Positions 29,880 through 37,978 of a stretch of DNA of 53,253 bases are shown piece after piece (positions within the stretch are counted from its first letter, which is position 1; every line of letters starts with the position of its first letter). A program made the translations under genes and the position numbers. The DNA comes from Streptomyces graminilatus (GTDB lineage Bacteria; Actinomycetota; Actinomycetes; Streptomycetales; Streptomycetaceae), in assembly GCF_001418565.1 (NCBI RefSeq), contig NZ_LIQQ01000020.1:1-53253 (forward strand). Reading direction: 5' to 3'. The notes under the pieces are model-generated. The model was not told the origin of the DNA, did no database searches, and saw nothing but the letters and a program-made list of their open reading frames with translations.

Positions 29880-30003
29880 GTGCTCGTGACCTCTTTCGGG
29901 TGGGGCGAAGCAAGGGTGCGCGGTGAGGGCGCGCGCTCCAGCCTTGCTCTCCGATGTCCTGAGGTCCAATAGAGGAATACGAACGCATTCAGCACCCGGG
30001 CCG

Positions 30004-30032
30004 CTGAATCGCCGTGTCGCCGCTGGTAAAAT
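30004..30032 (+). promoter_or_regulatory. Candidate promoter of the DEAD-box helicase gene
   Basis: CTGAAT (30004-30009), a 17-base spacer and TAAAAT (30027-30032) fit a housekeeping promoter, with the -10 better than the -35. It would give a leader of about 80 bases that contains the hairpin at 30053-30084. Confidence 0.35.
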
Positions 30033-30052
30033 GGGGTCACGCTTCGACACCG

Positions 30053-30084
30053 CCGGGGCCCGTACCAAGGGGTACGGGCCCCGG
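30053..30084 (+). promoter_or_regulatory. Strong leader hairpin before the helicase gene
   Basis: CCGGGGCCCGTACC (30053-30066) pairs perfectly with GGTACGGGCCCCGG (30071-30084) around the tetraloop AAGG. It ends 33 bases before the ATG. Since an RNA helicase follows, the hairpin may serve autoregulation or cold control. It could instead be a terminator that limits expression. Confidence 0.6.
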
Positions 30085-30117
30085 GGCGTTCCAGGCGTCA
30101 GACCAGGAAGGTTCCTC

Positions 30118-31536
30118 ATGAACGCCAGACCGACGGGCCAAGGACACTCCCGCGCGGGCAAGCCCCAGCAGGCCGCCCTGTCGCAGGGCGAGCTCTCCAC
30201 CCCGAAGACGGTGTCCCCGGGTCTGCCGCCGGCCGCCTCCTTCGACGCGCTCGGGCTGCCACCGGCGCTCATGGAGACGATGACGGGCCTCGGGGTCACG
30301 GAGCCCTTCCCGATCCAGGCGACGACCCTGCCCAACGCGCTGGCCGGCCGTGATGTGCTGGGCCGTGCGCGAACCGGCTCCGGCAAGACGCTCGCCTTCG
30401 GGCTCGCGCTGCTCGTCCGGACCGCGGGCCGGCGCGCCGAGTCCAAGCGGCCGCTCGCCCTGGTGCTGGTGCCGACCCGTGAGCTCGCCCAGCAGGTGGG
30501 CGACGCGCTGGCACCGTACGCGCGCACCCTGAACGTACGGCTGGCGACGGTGGTCGGCGGGCTGTCGATCAACCGGCAGCAGGCGGAACTGCGGACCGGC
30601 GCCGAAGTGGTCATCGCGACGCCGGGACGGCTGACCGACCTGGTGTCGCGCCGGGACTGTGTCCTGAACCATGTGCGGATCACGGTCCTCGACGAGGCGG
30701 ACCAGATGTGCGACCTGGGGTTCCTGCCCCAGGTGACCGACATCATGGACCAGCTTCCCGCCGACGGGCAGCGGCTGCTGTTCTCGGCGACGCTCGACCG
30801 CAACGTCGACCAGCTCGTACGCGACCACCTCCACGACCCGGTGTCCGCGACGGTCGACCGCGCGGCGGGCTCGGTCACCACGATGGAACACCACGTCCTG
30901 AACATCCACGCCGCCGACAAGTACGCGACGGCGACGGAGATCGCGGCGCGGGACGGCCGGGTGCTGATGTTCCTGGACACCAAGACCGGTGTGGACCAGT
31001 TCACCCGGCACCTGCGGGCCAGCGGGGTGCGGGCCGGCGCCCTGCACAGCGGGAAGTCGCAGCCGCAGCGCACGCACACGCTCGGCCAGTTCAAGGACGG
31101 CGAGATCACCGTGCTGGTGGCCACCAACGTGGCGGCGCGGGGCATTCACATCGACGCCCTCGACCTCGTCGTCAACGTCGATCCGCCGGCCGACGCCAAG
31201 GACTACCTGCACCGGGGCGGCCGTACGGCGCGCGCGGGGGAGTCCGGGAAGGTGGTCACCCTGGTCACGCCCAACCAGCGGCGCGACGTGAACCGGATGA
31301 TGTCCGACGCCGGGATCCGCCCGACGGTCGCACAGGTGCGCTCCGGCGAGGAGAGGCTGACCGCCATCACCGGCGCGAAGCGCCCGCCGACCGAGACGAG
31401 GACCGCCACCGGCAACGCCCCGTTCCGTGGCATCGGAACCCGCCCGGGCCGGCCCGCCAAGGAGTCCCGCAAGACCGCCGAGGCCCGCAAGACGGCTGAG
31501 GCGCGGGCGGCGGCCCGGGTACGCAAGGGCCGCTGA
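30118..31536 (+). CDS. DEAD-box ATP-dependent RNA helicase
   Basis: A 472-residue helicase of the RhlE/CsdA type. All core motifs are visible: Q motif (FPIQATTLP), motif I ARTGSGKT, Ia PTRELAQQ, Ib TPGRL, II LDEADQM, III SATLD, IV VLMFLDTK, V ATNVAARGIHI and VI HRGGRTARAG. A 45-residue disordered N-terminus and a basic C-terminal tail (about 420-472, with KTAEARKTAEARAAARVRK) likely bind RNA. The ATG follows AGGAAGG; the frame upstream is open but non-coding. It probably unwinds structured RNA in ribosome assembly or cold adaptation. A strong leader hairpin suggests regulated expression. Confidence 0.92.
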   Translation: MNARPTGQGHSRAGKPQQAALSQGELSTPKTVSPGLPPAASFDALGLPPALMETMTGLGVTEPFPIQATTLPNALAGRDVLGRARTGSGKTLAFGLALLVRTAGRRAESKRPLALVLVPTRELAQQVGDALAPYARTLNVRLATVVGGLSINRQQAELRTGAEVVIATPGRLTDLVSRRDCVLNHVRITVLDEADQMCDLGFLPQVTDIMDQLPADGQRLLFSATLDRNVDQLVRDHLHDPVSATVDRAAGSVTTMEHHVLNIHAADKYATATEIAARDGRVLMFLDTKTGVDQFTRHLRASGVRAGALHSGKSQPQRTHTLGQFKDGEITVLVATNVAARGIHIDALDLVVNVDPPADAKDYLHRGGRTARAGESGKVVTLVTPNQRRDVNRMMSDAGIRPTVAQVRSGEERLTAITGAKRPPTETRTATGNAPFRGIGTRPGRPAKESRKTAEARKTAEARAAARVRKGR

Positions 31537-31609
31537 CGCCAATTCCTCCCTGCCCAGGGCTTGGCGCGGACCGGTCCGGCGTCGTACGCCGGGTGGTCCG
31601 CGCGCGGCC

Positions 31610-32497
31610 TCAGTTCTTCATGGCGCGAATCACGTCCGCGAGGGACGTGGCGGGGTGGCCGGTGAGGAAGGGCACCGCGTCGCTGACTCCGTCCAGCTGG
31701 CCGGCCGCCATCGCCGTGTAGGTCGACACCCAGGCGTCGAGCTGCCAGGGCGGCGCGCCGTAGGAGGCACGGGAGGCGTATGCCTCCTCGACCGTCTCCG
31801 GGTGATAGGTGACGGTACGGCCCAGCACCTCGGACAGGACGGCGGCGGCCTCGCCCAGTGTCAGCGACTGCGGCCCGGTCAGGTCGTAGACGGTACCGGC
31901 GTGGTCACCGGGACGGGACAGTACCGCGGCCGCGGCCTCGGCGATGTCGTCCTGCGAGACGAAGGCGGCCCGCCCCTGCCCGGCCGGACCACGGATGACG
32001 CCGTCCTCACCGACCAGGTGGGGGACGAAGTCCGCGTACATGTTGTCGCGCAGGAAGGTGTACGCCATCCCGCTGGCGCGGATGTGTTCCTCGGTGTGGA
32101 AGTGGTCGCGGGCCAGCGTGAACGTCGCATCGGGCGCGGCGCCGAAGAAGGACACGTACACCAGGTGCTCGACCCCCGCCCGCGCCACGCTGTCGACGAA
32201 GGCCTTGTGCCGGGCGAGCCGGTCGGCACTCTCGGAGGCGGACACCATGAGCACGGTCCTCGCGCCGCGCAGTCCGCGCACCACGGCGTCGTGGTCGCCG
32301 AAGGCACCCCGGACAGCCGTGGCTCCGGCCAGGTCCGGCGCGCGGTCGAGGTCACGCACCAGCAGCCGCTGTGAGATGCCCCGTTGGGCCAGCAGGCGGG
32401 CGACGCGACCGCCGAGGCGCCCCGTGGCTCCGGTGACCACGACCTCTGATTCTGATGATTCGGGCGATTCTGACGATTCGGTGGGCAGTTCGGTCAT
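31610..32497 (-). CDS. NmrA-like NAD(P)-binding SDR-family oxidoreductase
   Basis: A 295-residue atypical SDR. An acidic Ser/Glu-rich N-terminal run is followed by the Rossmann motif VVVTGATGRLGGRVARLL. Next come RLLVRDLDRAPDL, VLMVSASESADRLARHKAF and HLVYVSFFGAAPDATFTLAR. No YxxxK catalytic pair is obvious, as in NmrA/QOR2-like proteins that sense NADPH or reduce quinones. The ATG at 32497 is used. ATG 32506 and GTG 32509 are alternatives, since GGAAG lies just before them. It is co-directional with the gene at 32572, whose stop is 75 bases upstream. Confidence 0.84.
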   Translation of the reverse strand: MTELPTESSESPESSESEVVVTGATGRLGGRVARLLAQRGISQRLLVRDLDRAPDLAGATAVRGAFGDHDAVVRGLRGARTVLMVSASESADRLARHKAFVDSVARAGVEHLVYVSFFGAAPDATFTLARDHFHTEEHIRASGMAYTFLRDNMYADFVPHLVGEDGVIRGPAGQGRAAFVSQDDIAEAAAAVLSRPGDHAGTVYDLTGPQSLTLGEAAAVLSEVLGRTVTYHPETVEEAYASRASYGAPPWQLDAWVSTYTAMAAGQLDGVSDAVPFLTGHPATSLADVIRAMKN

Positions 32498-32571
32498 GGC
32501 TGGCATCACTTCCGGTCGGGGCGGGGTGCGAGCGGCTCGGACGGCGGCTCCCGTCGGGTGTATTCAACCGG

Positions 32572-33144
32572 TCAGAGGGCGAATGCCTCGGTGAGGCGCA
32601 CGCTGTACCCGTCCTCCTCCATCAGGACGACGGTGACCCCGAAGGGGGACGGATGGTCGATCTCCAGCGGGATGAACGAGTAGTCGACCGCGGCCCGGAC
32701 CGGCGGGATCAGTTCGCCGCCCGGCTGGGGTTCGGGCGCGGGCAGCCACCGGGGTTCGACCACGGCCGGGTCCCCGGGGGAGCGGTCGAGGGCCTGCTCG
32801 GTGTAGGGGAAGCGGTGCAGGGTGTGGCCGTCCTTCGTGGCGTGCACCATGTTCAGGCAGGGTGCCGGGTCGGCGGCCGGCAACTCGCAGGCCGCCGCTA
32901 CGTCCTGGGTCTCCCAGGCGAGGACGACCTCGTCGGCGCCGGCCGCCGCGGCGATGTTGGACAACTGGGCGATGCCCGTGAGCGCGTCCTTGCCGGTCTC
33001 GACGGGACGCAGCCAGATCAGGCCGACCAGTTCACCGCGGACCAGCGGCATGACGACCGGCCGGGGCACGGCCCCTTCACCCAGGCCCGCGGTGTACGCG
33101 TTCTTCATCGAGGCGGCCAGTGCGTCCCAGGTCTGCGTGTCCAC
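32572..33144 (-). CDS. Protein of unknown function (190 residues)
   Basis: A soluble protein of mixed alpha/beta character. The first half (VVMPLVRGELVGLIWLRPVE, IAAAAGADEVVLAWETQDVA) reads like a beta-alpha sandwich. The second half holds a Pro-rich linker and a short end with DYSFIPLEIDHPSPFGVTVV. No known motif, signal or membrane segment is seen. Codon use and the clean ATG at 33144 support coding. It precedes the NmrA-like gene on the same strand, so co-expression is possible. I do not recognise the family. Confidence 0.68.
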   Translation of the reverse strand: MDTQTWDALAASMKNAYTAGLGEGAVPRPVVMPLVRGELVGLIWLRPVETGKDALTGIAQLSNIAAAAGADEVVLAWETQDVAAACELPAADPAPCLNMVHATKDGHTLHRFPYTEQALDRSPGDPAVVEPRWLPAPEPQPGGELIPPVRAAVDYSFIPLEIDHPSPFGVTVVLMEEDGYSVRLTEAFAL

Positions 33145-33353
33145 GAACTTCCTCTCACCAACAGCACGTTCACGATCCAGGCGACCCTGTCACGGCGGCC
33201 GTCGTCGACGCCAGTCAGGACGGGACCAGTGGCAGGAGCGGCCGGTCCGGGAGGGCCCGGGGAACGCGCTCCGGGACGCCGCCCGCGAACACGTCGTGCA
33301 GTGGCGGCGTCTCCAGGTGCACATGTCCGATGGGGTAGCCGCAGACGTCCAGA

Positions 33354-33396
33354 GGACAGGGGCAGGGACAGGGACAGGGGCAGGCCCCTAGGCCTG
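33354..33396. repeat. GGGACA/GGGGCA short tandem repeat and hairpin
   Basis: Hexamers GGGACA and GGGGCA alternate over about 33354-33384. The end then forms CAGGCC (33381-33386) against GGCCTG (33391-33396) around CCTA. The hairpin spans the TAG stop of the lipoprotein gene (33388-33390). It probably marks a slippage-prone 3' end. Confidence 0.5.
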
Positions 33397-34116
33397 TTCC
33401 AGCTTCTTGACCTGCGCGGAGACCAGTTCCTCCGGCACTTCCGCGGCGGATCCGGTGCCGCTCACCGTGGAGAACGTGACGACCGTGGCGCCGCTGCGCA
33501 CGACCACGAAGGCGTCCGAGGAGTCACCCCGGGTCTGCAGGGTGAAGGCGACGGCGTCGTCCCCCGCGTCGGGTGCGGTGGCTGCCTTGGCGGTGGTGCG
33601 GGCGGGTACGCCACCCTCCCAGGCGGTGCACTCCTTCACGGCGGTGCGCAGACCGTCGAGGACGCCCTCGGCATCGGGCTGGTCGTAGGCCATCAGACCG
33701 ATGGTGGTGGCGGAGCCGGCCGACGAGCCGGAGGTGGCGTAGGCGAGGAGGCCGACGAACTCCTTGGGCGCCGGCTTCGGGGAGGCGGTGCGCATGTTCT
33801 CCAGTGGCTGGCAGGCCGCGGGCCGGGCGGTCCCGCCGCCGGCGGGCTTCGCGGGGAAGGCGGTGACCTGGAAGCCGTCCGCGTCGGTGCCGGACAGTGC
33901 CGCGGACTTCAACTGAGCGGCGTCCAGCGGATCGGCGGCGGCCTCGGACTCCTTCACGGGCGCCGGCTTCGACGCGGACGCGGGTGCGGAGACGGACGGG
34001 GAGGTGGACGGGGATGACTTCGCGTCGGAATCGCCGTCGCCGCCACCGCCCCCACATCCGGCAACCAGAACCGAGGTGAAGAGGAGTGCCGCCAACTCGA
34101 TCTGTCTGATACGCAC
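33388..34116 (-). CDS. Putative lipoprotein of unknown function
   Basis: A 242-residue exported lipoprotein. The GTG start follows AGGGAG at seven bases. Residues 1-20 form a signal with lipobox VLVAGC, so the Cys is the predicted lipid anchor. A Gly/Ser/Pro-rich linker (about 22-60) precedes a domain at about 75-240 with LKSAALSGTDADGFQVTAFP, AACQPLENMRT, LDGLRTAVKECTAWEGG and VVRSGATVVTFSTVSGTG. The two internal cysteines may pair. The domain recalls the extracellular sensor of PknH-like kinases, but I am not certain. It sits alone between two minus-strand genes. Confidence 0.78.
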   Translation of the reverse strand: MRIRQIELAALLFTSVLVAGCGGGGGDGDSDAKSSPSTSPSVSAPASASKPAPVKESEAAADPLDAAQLKSAALSGTDADGFQVTAFPAKPAGGGTARPAACQPLENMRTASPKPAPKEFVGLLAYATSGSSAGSATTIGLMAYDQPDAEGVLDGLRTAVKECTAWEGGVPARTTAKAATAPDAGDDAVAFTLQTRGDSSDAFVVVRSGATVVTFSTVSGTGSAAEVPEELVSAQVKKLEQA

Positions 34117-34204
34117 TTGATGACTCCCTGATCGCGATTCCGGATCGAATGGATCATCATCACTTCATACGTGTGGTGATTACGCGGGTTTTACCGACAC
34201 GTGA

Positions 34205-35110
34205 TCATTGAGCGGACAGCGCCAGGAGTTCGGCGGCCATCCGGCGGGCGGGGGTCTCGGTCTGTCGCGCGATGCGGTGGAAGGTCTCCTGGGCCGGGCG
34301 GGCCGGCCAGTCGGGCGGCAGGTGGCGGGCGGGCAGCCGTGGGTCGGTGCGGATGATGTCGAGCCATTCGCTGATCAGCCGCAGCCGGGCGCCGAGCGCG
34401 TCGCCGGACCCGTTCTCCGGCCAGGCGGACCAGCGTTCGTCGAAGTCCGCGTACCGGGCGCCGACACCGCCCAGGTCCCAGGTGTCACGGATCATCAGGC
34501 CGATGTCGGTGGCGTCGTCGGCCGTGGCGTGGAAGATCTTGACGTGGGCGGTGAGACCGAGTTCGGCGACGAGTGACGAGGCGTCGGTGTCACCGGGAGC
34601 GATCCACAGCCCGCTGTACAGGGCGCCGAAGCCCGACCAGGTGAGCCGGGAGCGCAGATCGTGCCGCTGGCGCTGCCAGGACTCGGGCAGGGAGAAGCCG
34701 AGCAGTGTCCAGGTGCCGTCCCAGTCCTCGTTGACGGCACCGGTCTGCCACAGACGCCGTTTGCCGTCCCAGAGGATCTGTTCCGTCTGCGCGGTCAGGC
34801 CGAAGTGCATACGGCGCCCCTGCCGCTGACGCCGCAACAGGCCCCGGTTGACCATGCGGGTGAGGGTGGACCTGACGGCGTGTTCCCCGACTCCGGCGCG
34901 GGCGAGGACATCGATGATGCTGCCCGAGTACACGGGGCCGAGTCCCTCCTCCAGGACGTAGCTGCCGAAGAAGGCGAACAGGAGCGACTGCGGGCGCGGC
35001 TGCGGTGCGGCGGAGATCTCCACGGCGGCCTGCGGGGTCTGGTCGTGCACGTCGGAAAGGGTACGGCCGTCCGGCAGGTCCCCGGTGCCGGGGTGGACGG
35101 GCGAGTTCAC
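34205..35110 (-). CDS. PaaX family transcriptional regulator
   Basis: The 301-residue protein starts with about 40 disordered residues, then a winged HTH (SLLFAFFGSYVLEEGLGPVY, IDVLARAGVGEHAVRSTLTR, MVNRGLLRRQRQGRRMHFGL). A central domain follows with DWDGTWTLLGFSLPESWQRQ and RLTWSGFGALYSGLWIAPGD. The C-terminal helical PaaX domain ends in ARRMAAELLALSAQ. The classic PaaX represses phenylacetate genes and is released by phenylacetyl-CoA. No paa gene is visible here. Instead it is divergent from an ABC transporter operon, which is its likely target. Confidence 0.88.
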   Translation of the reverse strand: MNSPVHPGTGDLPDGRTLSDVHDQTPQAAVEISAAPQPRPQSLLFAFFGSYVLEEGLGPVYSGSIIDVLARAGVGEHAVRSTLTRMVNRGLLRRQRQGRRMHFGLTAQTEQILWDGKRRLWQTGAVNEDWDGTWTLLGFSLPESWQRQRHDLRSRLTWSGFGALYSGLWIAPGDTDASSLVAELGLTAHVKIFHATADDATDIGLMIRDTWDLGGVGARYADFDERWSAWPENGSGDALGARLRLISEWLDIIRTDPRLPARHLPPDWPARPAQETFHRIARQTETPARRMAAELLALSAQ

Positions 35111-35239
35111 GCGGATGCCGGACCGACGGGGCCACGGATTCTCGTGCGGGGCTGCACAGGCGTAACTCCCTTTTGGGTGGGCTTCGTTGGGTGATGTTCG
35201 TGCTCGTCGAAGTTGTCGGGGCCTCTCTTGTCCGGAGTG

Positions 35240-35268
35240 CTGACAGCGCGAACATAGGTGTGTACATT
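35240..35268 (+). promoter_or_regulatory. Housekeeping-type promoter of the ABC operon
   Basis: CTGACA (35240-35245), a 17-base spacer and TACATT (35263-35268) match the vegetative consensus at five and four of six positions. It gives a leader of about 110 bases before the ATG at 35385. It lies in the gap shared with the PaaX-type gene. Confidence 0.5.
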
Positions 35269-35384
35269 GCGGCCGTCAAGAAAGTGCACAACATGCGGGT
35301 CGCGGGTCCGCCTGACCCACTCCCGTCCCGTCCGTCGTATCGGCGCGTTCCCCCCATTCCGCATCGCTCCCGTCAGGAGAGACC

Positions 35385-36365
35385 ATGCAAAGGCGCGTTC
35401 TCGGGTTTGCCGCAGCAATAGCCGTCACGATCGCCGGCGTGGCCGGATGCGGATCCTCGGATCCGGCGGACAGCGGTTCGCCGTCCTCGGGCGGCGGCAA
35501 GGACACGAAGGTCAAGATCGGCGTCATCCCCATCATCGATGTGGCCCCGCTCTATCTGGGCCAGAAGAAGGGGTTCTTCGGCAGCCGGGGCATCGAACTG
35601 GAGATGGTGAGCGCCCAGGGTGGCGCGGCGATCATCCCCGGCGTGCTGGGCGGCCAGTTCCAGTTCGGGTTCAGCAACACCACGTCGCTGATGCTCGCCC
35701 AGGTCAAGGGCGTCCCGATCAAGTCCGTGGTCAACGGCGCCGCCTCCAACGGCAAGGTCGGGGCCGATGTCACCGGGGTCGCCGTCAAGAAGGACAGCCC
35801 GATCAAGTCCGCCAAGGACCTCGCCGGGCACACCGTCGCCGTCAACACCCTGCAGAACATCGGGTCCACCACGGTGCGCGAGTCGGTCCGCAAGGCCGGC
35901 GGTGACCCGTCGAAGGTCACGTTCGTCGAGATGCCGTTCGACCAGATGCCGGCCGCGCTGGACGGCGGGCGGGTGGACGCCGCCTGGATGGGCGATCCCG
36001 CGATGACGATCGCCAAGGCGCAGGGCGCCCGGGTGGTGGCCTCACCGTTCGCCGAGACGGACCCGAAACTCACCGTGGCGACCTACTTCACCTCCGTCCA
36101 GCTCACGAAGCAGAAGCCCGACCTGGTCAAGAAGTTCGCCGATGCCATGAGCGAGTCGCTCCAGTACGCCACCGACCACCCGGACGAGGCCCGCCAGATC
36201 CTCACCACCTACACGAAGCTCAGCGGCGACGTCCTGAACAAGGTCACGCTGCCCGACTGGCCGGCTCAGGTCGACATGGCCTCGCTGGAGAAGCTCGCCT
36301 CCCTCGGTGAGCAGGACGGCCTCTTCGGCGGCAAGAAGCCCGACCTGAACGCCCTGTTCTCATGA
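35385..36365 (+). CDS. ABC transporter substrate-binding lipoprotein (SsuA/TauA/NMT1-like)
   Basis: This 326-residue lipoprotein has a signal peptide with lipobox GVAGC (Cys about 22) and a Ser/Gly linker. A two-lobed NMT1/SsuA-type binding domain follows: KVKIGVIPIIDVAPLYLGQK, FQFGFSNTTSLMLAQVKGVP, IKSAKDLAGHTVAVNTLQNI and DQMPAALDGGRVDAAWMGDP. Such proteins bind alkanesulfonates, taurine, nitrate or pyrimidine precursors outside the cell. SD AGGAGAGACC precedes the ATG. Its stop overlaps the next ATG (ATGA), so the operon is tightly coupled. The PaaX-type repressor gene is divergent. Confidence 0.9.
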   Translation: MQRRVLGFAAAIAVTIAGVAGCGSSDPADSGSPSSGGGKDTKVKIGVIPIIDVAPLYLGQKKGFFGSRGIELEMVSAQGGAAIIPGVLGGQFQFGFSNTTSLMLAQVKGVPIKSVVNGAASNGKVGADVTGVAVKKDSPIKSAKDLAGHTVAVNTLQNIGSTTVRESVRKAGGDPSKVTFVEMPFDQMPAALDGGRVDAAWMGDPAMTIAKAQGARVVASPFAETDPKLTVATYFTSVQLTKQKPDLVKKFADAMSESLQYATDHPDEARQILTTYTKLSGDVLNKVTLPDWPAQVDMASLEKLASLGEQDGLFGGKKPDLNALFS

Positions 36366-37186
36366 CCCCCGGCGCCGTCACCCCCGGCGCGGCCCCCGCC
36401 CGGCGACTGCCGGAGCGGGCCCTCGCCCCGCTGCGCGGCCTCGCGGGACTCGCCGGGCTGGTCGCCGTACTCGAAGTGCTGCCGCACACCGGCCTGGTGT
36501 CGGCCGGCTATCTGCCGCCGGCCTCCGAGACCGTCCGCGCCCTGTGGCACCTGCTCGCCGAACAGACGTTCTGGACCGCGCTCGGCGACACCCTCACCGG
36601 CTGGGGCCTCGGCCTGGCCGTCTCCGTCGTGGCGGGCGTGGCGGCCGGACTGGTCATCGGCTCCGTACCCGTACTGCGCGCGGTCACCGCCTCCACCATC
36701 GAGTTCCTGCGCCCCATCCCGTCCGTCGCCCTGATCCCCGTAGCCGTCCTGCTCTACGGCGCCGACCTCAGGTCCAAGCTGCTGCTCGTGGTGTACGCCG
36801 CCTTCTGGCAGGTGATCGTCCAGGTGCTGGCCGGCATCCAGGACGTCGACCCGGTCGCGGACGACACCGCCCGCAGCTATCACCTCGGCACCTGGGGACG
36901 CCTGCGCCACGTCATGTGGCCCACCGCCCTGCCGTACGTGATGACGGGCGTACGGCTGGCCGCGACCGTCGCCCTCATCCTCGCCGTCACCGCCGAACTC
37001 GTCATCGGCGCACCCGGACTCGGCCAGGAGATCGCCGTCGCCCAGTCCTCCGGAGCCGTGCCGCAGGTCTACGCCCTGGTCCTGGTCACCGGGCTGCTCG
37101 GCGTCGCCGTCAACCTGGTGGCGCGAGCCGTCGAGCGCCGGGCGCTGCACTGGCACCAGTCCGTACGCACGGAGGTGACCGGATGA
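36362..37186 (+). CDS. ABC transporter permease (SsuC/TauC family), first
   Basis: A 274-residue integral membrane protein of the binding-protein-dependent permease family, with about six helices. The EAA loop that contacts the ATPase reads DDTARSYHLGTWGRLRHVMW then PTALPYVMTGVRLA. Helices include WGLGLAVSVVAGVAAGLVIG and VALILAVTAELVIGAPGLGQ. It overlaps the substrate-binding-protein gene at its start and the second permease gene at its end, each by ATGA. Together the two permeases form the heterodimeric channel. Confidence 0.9.
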   Translation: MTPGAVTPGAAPARRLPERALAPLRGLAGLAGLVAVLEVLPHTGLVSAGYLPPASETVRALWHLLAEQTFWTALGDTLTGWGLGLAVSVVAGVAAGLVIGSVPVLRAVTASTIEFLRPIPSVALIPVAVLLYGADLRSKLLLVVYAAFWQVIVQVLAGIQDVDPVADDTARSYHLGTWGRLRHVMWPTALPYVMTGVRLAATVALILAVTAELVIGAPGLGQEIAVAQSSGAVPQVYALVLVTGLLGVAVNLVARAVERRALHWHQSVRTEVTG

Positions 37187-37965
37187 GCGTCCGCACCGTC
37201 CTGCGCCGCGCCCTGCTCCTCCTGGGCCTGCCCGCCGCCCTCCTCGCCGTGTGGTGGTACGCCACCGCCGGCAGCACCGACTTCTACGTACCGCCGCTGT
37301 CCGCCATCCTGGAAGCGTTCGGGAAGGTCTGGACGGCGGACCGGCTGCTGTCCGACGTCGTACCGAGCCTCCTGCGCCTCGCCGCCGGCTACCTCCTCGC
37401 GGTGGCGGCCGGAGTGGGGCTCGGCCTGGTGATCGGCACACGCCGGGTCGTACGGGAGTTCCTCGAACCGGTCCTCGAACTCTTCCGGGCGATCCCGCCG
37501 CCCGTGCTCGTACCGGTGATCATGCTGTTCGCGGGTATCGGCGACACCATGAAGGTGCTCGTCATCGTCAGCGGCTGCGTGTGGCCGATCCTGCTCAACA
37601 CCGTCGAGGGCGTCCGAGCCGTGGACGAGGTGCTCGACGACACCTGCCGGTCCTACGGCATCACCGGCACCGCCCGGCTGCGGCACCTGGTGCTGCGCGC
37701 GGCGAGCCCGCAGATCGTCACCGGCATGCGCCAGGCCCTGTCGATCGGGATCATCCTCATGGTCATCAGCGAGATGTTCGCCGCGAGCAACGGCCTGGGC
37801 TTCACGATCGTGCAGTTCCAGCGTTCGTTCGCCATCCCCGAGATGTGGAGCGGCGTCCTGCTCCTCGGCACTCTCGGTTTCCTCCTCTCCCTGCTCTTCC
37901 GGTTCGCCGAGAACCGGGTCCTGGCCTGGTACCACGGCCTGCGCCGCGACCGGCGCACCCCCTGA
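37183..37965 (+). CDS. ABC transporter permease (SsuC/TauC family), second
   Basis: A 260-residue paralogue of the first permease. Helices include ALLLLGLPAALLAVWWYATA, LAAGYLLAVAAGVGLGLVIG and LSIGIILMVISEMFAASNGL. The ATPase-contact loop is DDTCRSYGITGTARLRHLVL followed by RAASPQIVTGMRQ. The ATG at 37183 lies in the ATGA overlap behind GGAGGTGACC. Two distinct permeases instead of the usual single SsuC suggest a heterodimer. A 13-base gap leads to the ATPase gene. Confidence 0.9.
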   Translation: MSVRTVLRRALLLLGLPAALLAVWWYATAGSTDFYVPPLSAILEAFGKVWTADRLLSDVVPSLLRLAAGYLLAVAAGVGLGLVIGTRRVVREFLEPVLELFRAIPPPVLVPVIMLFAGIGDTMKVLVIVSGCVWPILLNTVEGVRAVDEVLDDTCRSYGITGTARLRHLVLRAASPQIVTGMRQALSIGIILMVISEMFAASNGLGFTIVQFQRSFAIPEMWSGVLLLGTLGFLLSLLFRFAENRVLAWYHGLRRDRRTP

Positions 37966-37978
37966 AACGGAGCCGTCG

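Noticed and set aside
35269..35384. TPP riboswitch in the leader of the NMT1-like ABC operon
   Set aside because: The conserved CTGAGA and ACCTGATC-type blocks are absent; only a short GGGTC/GACCC stem is present.
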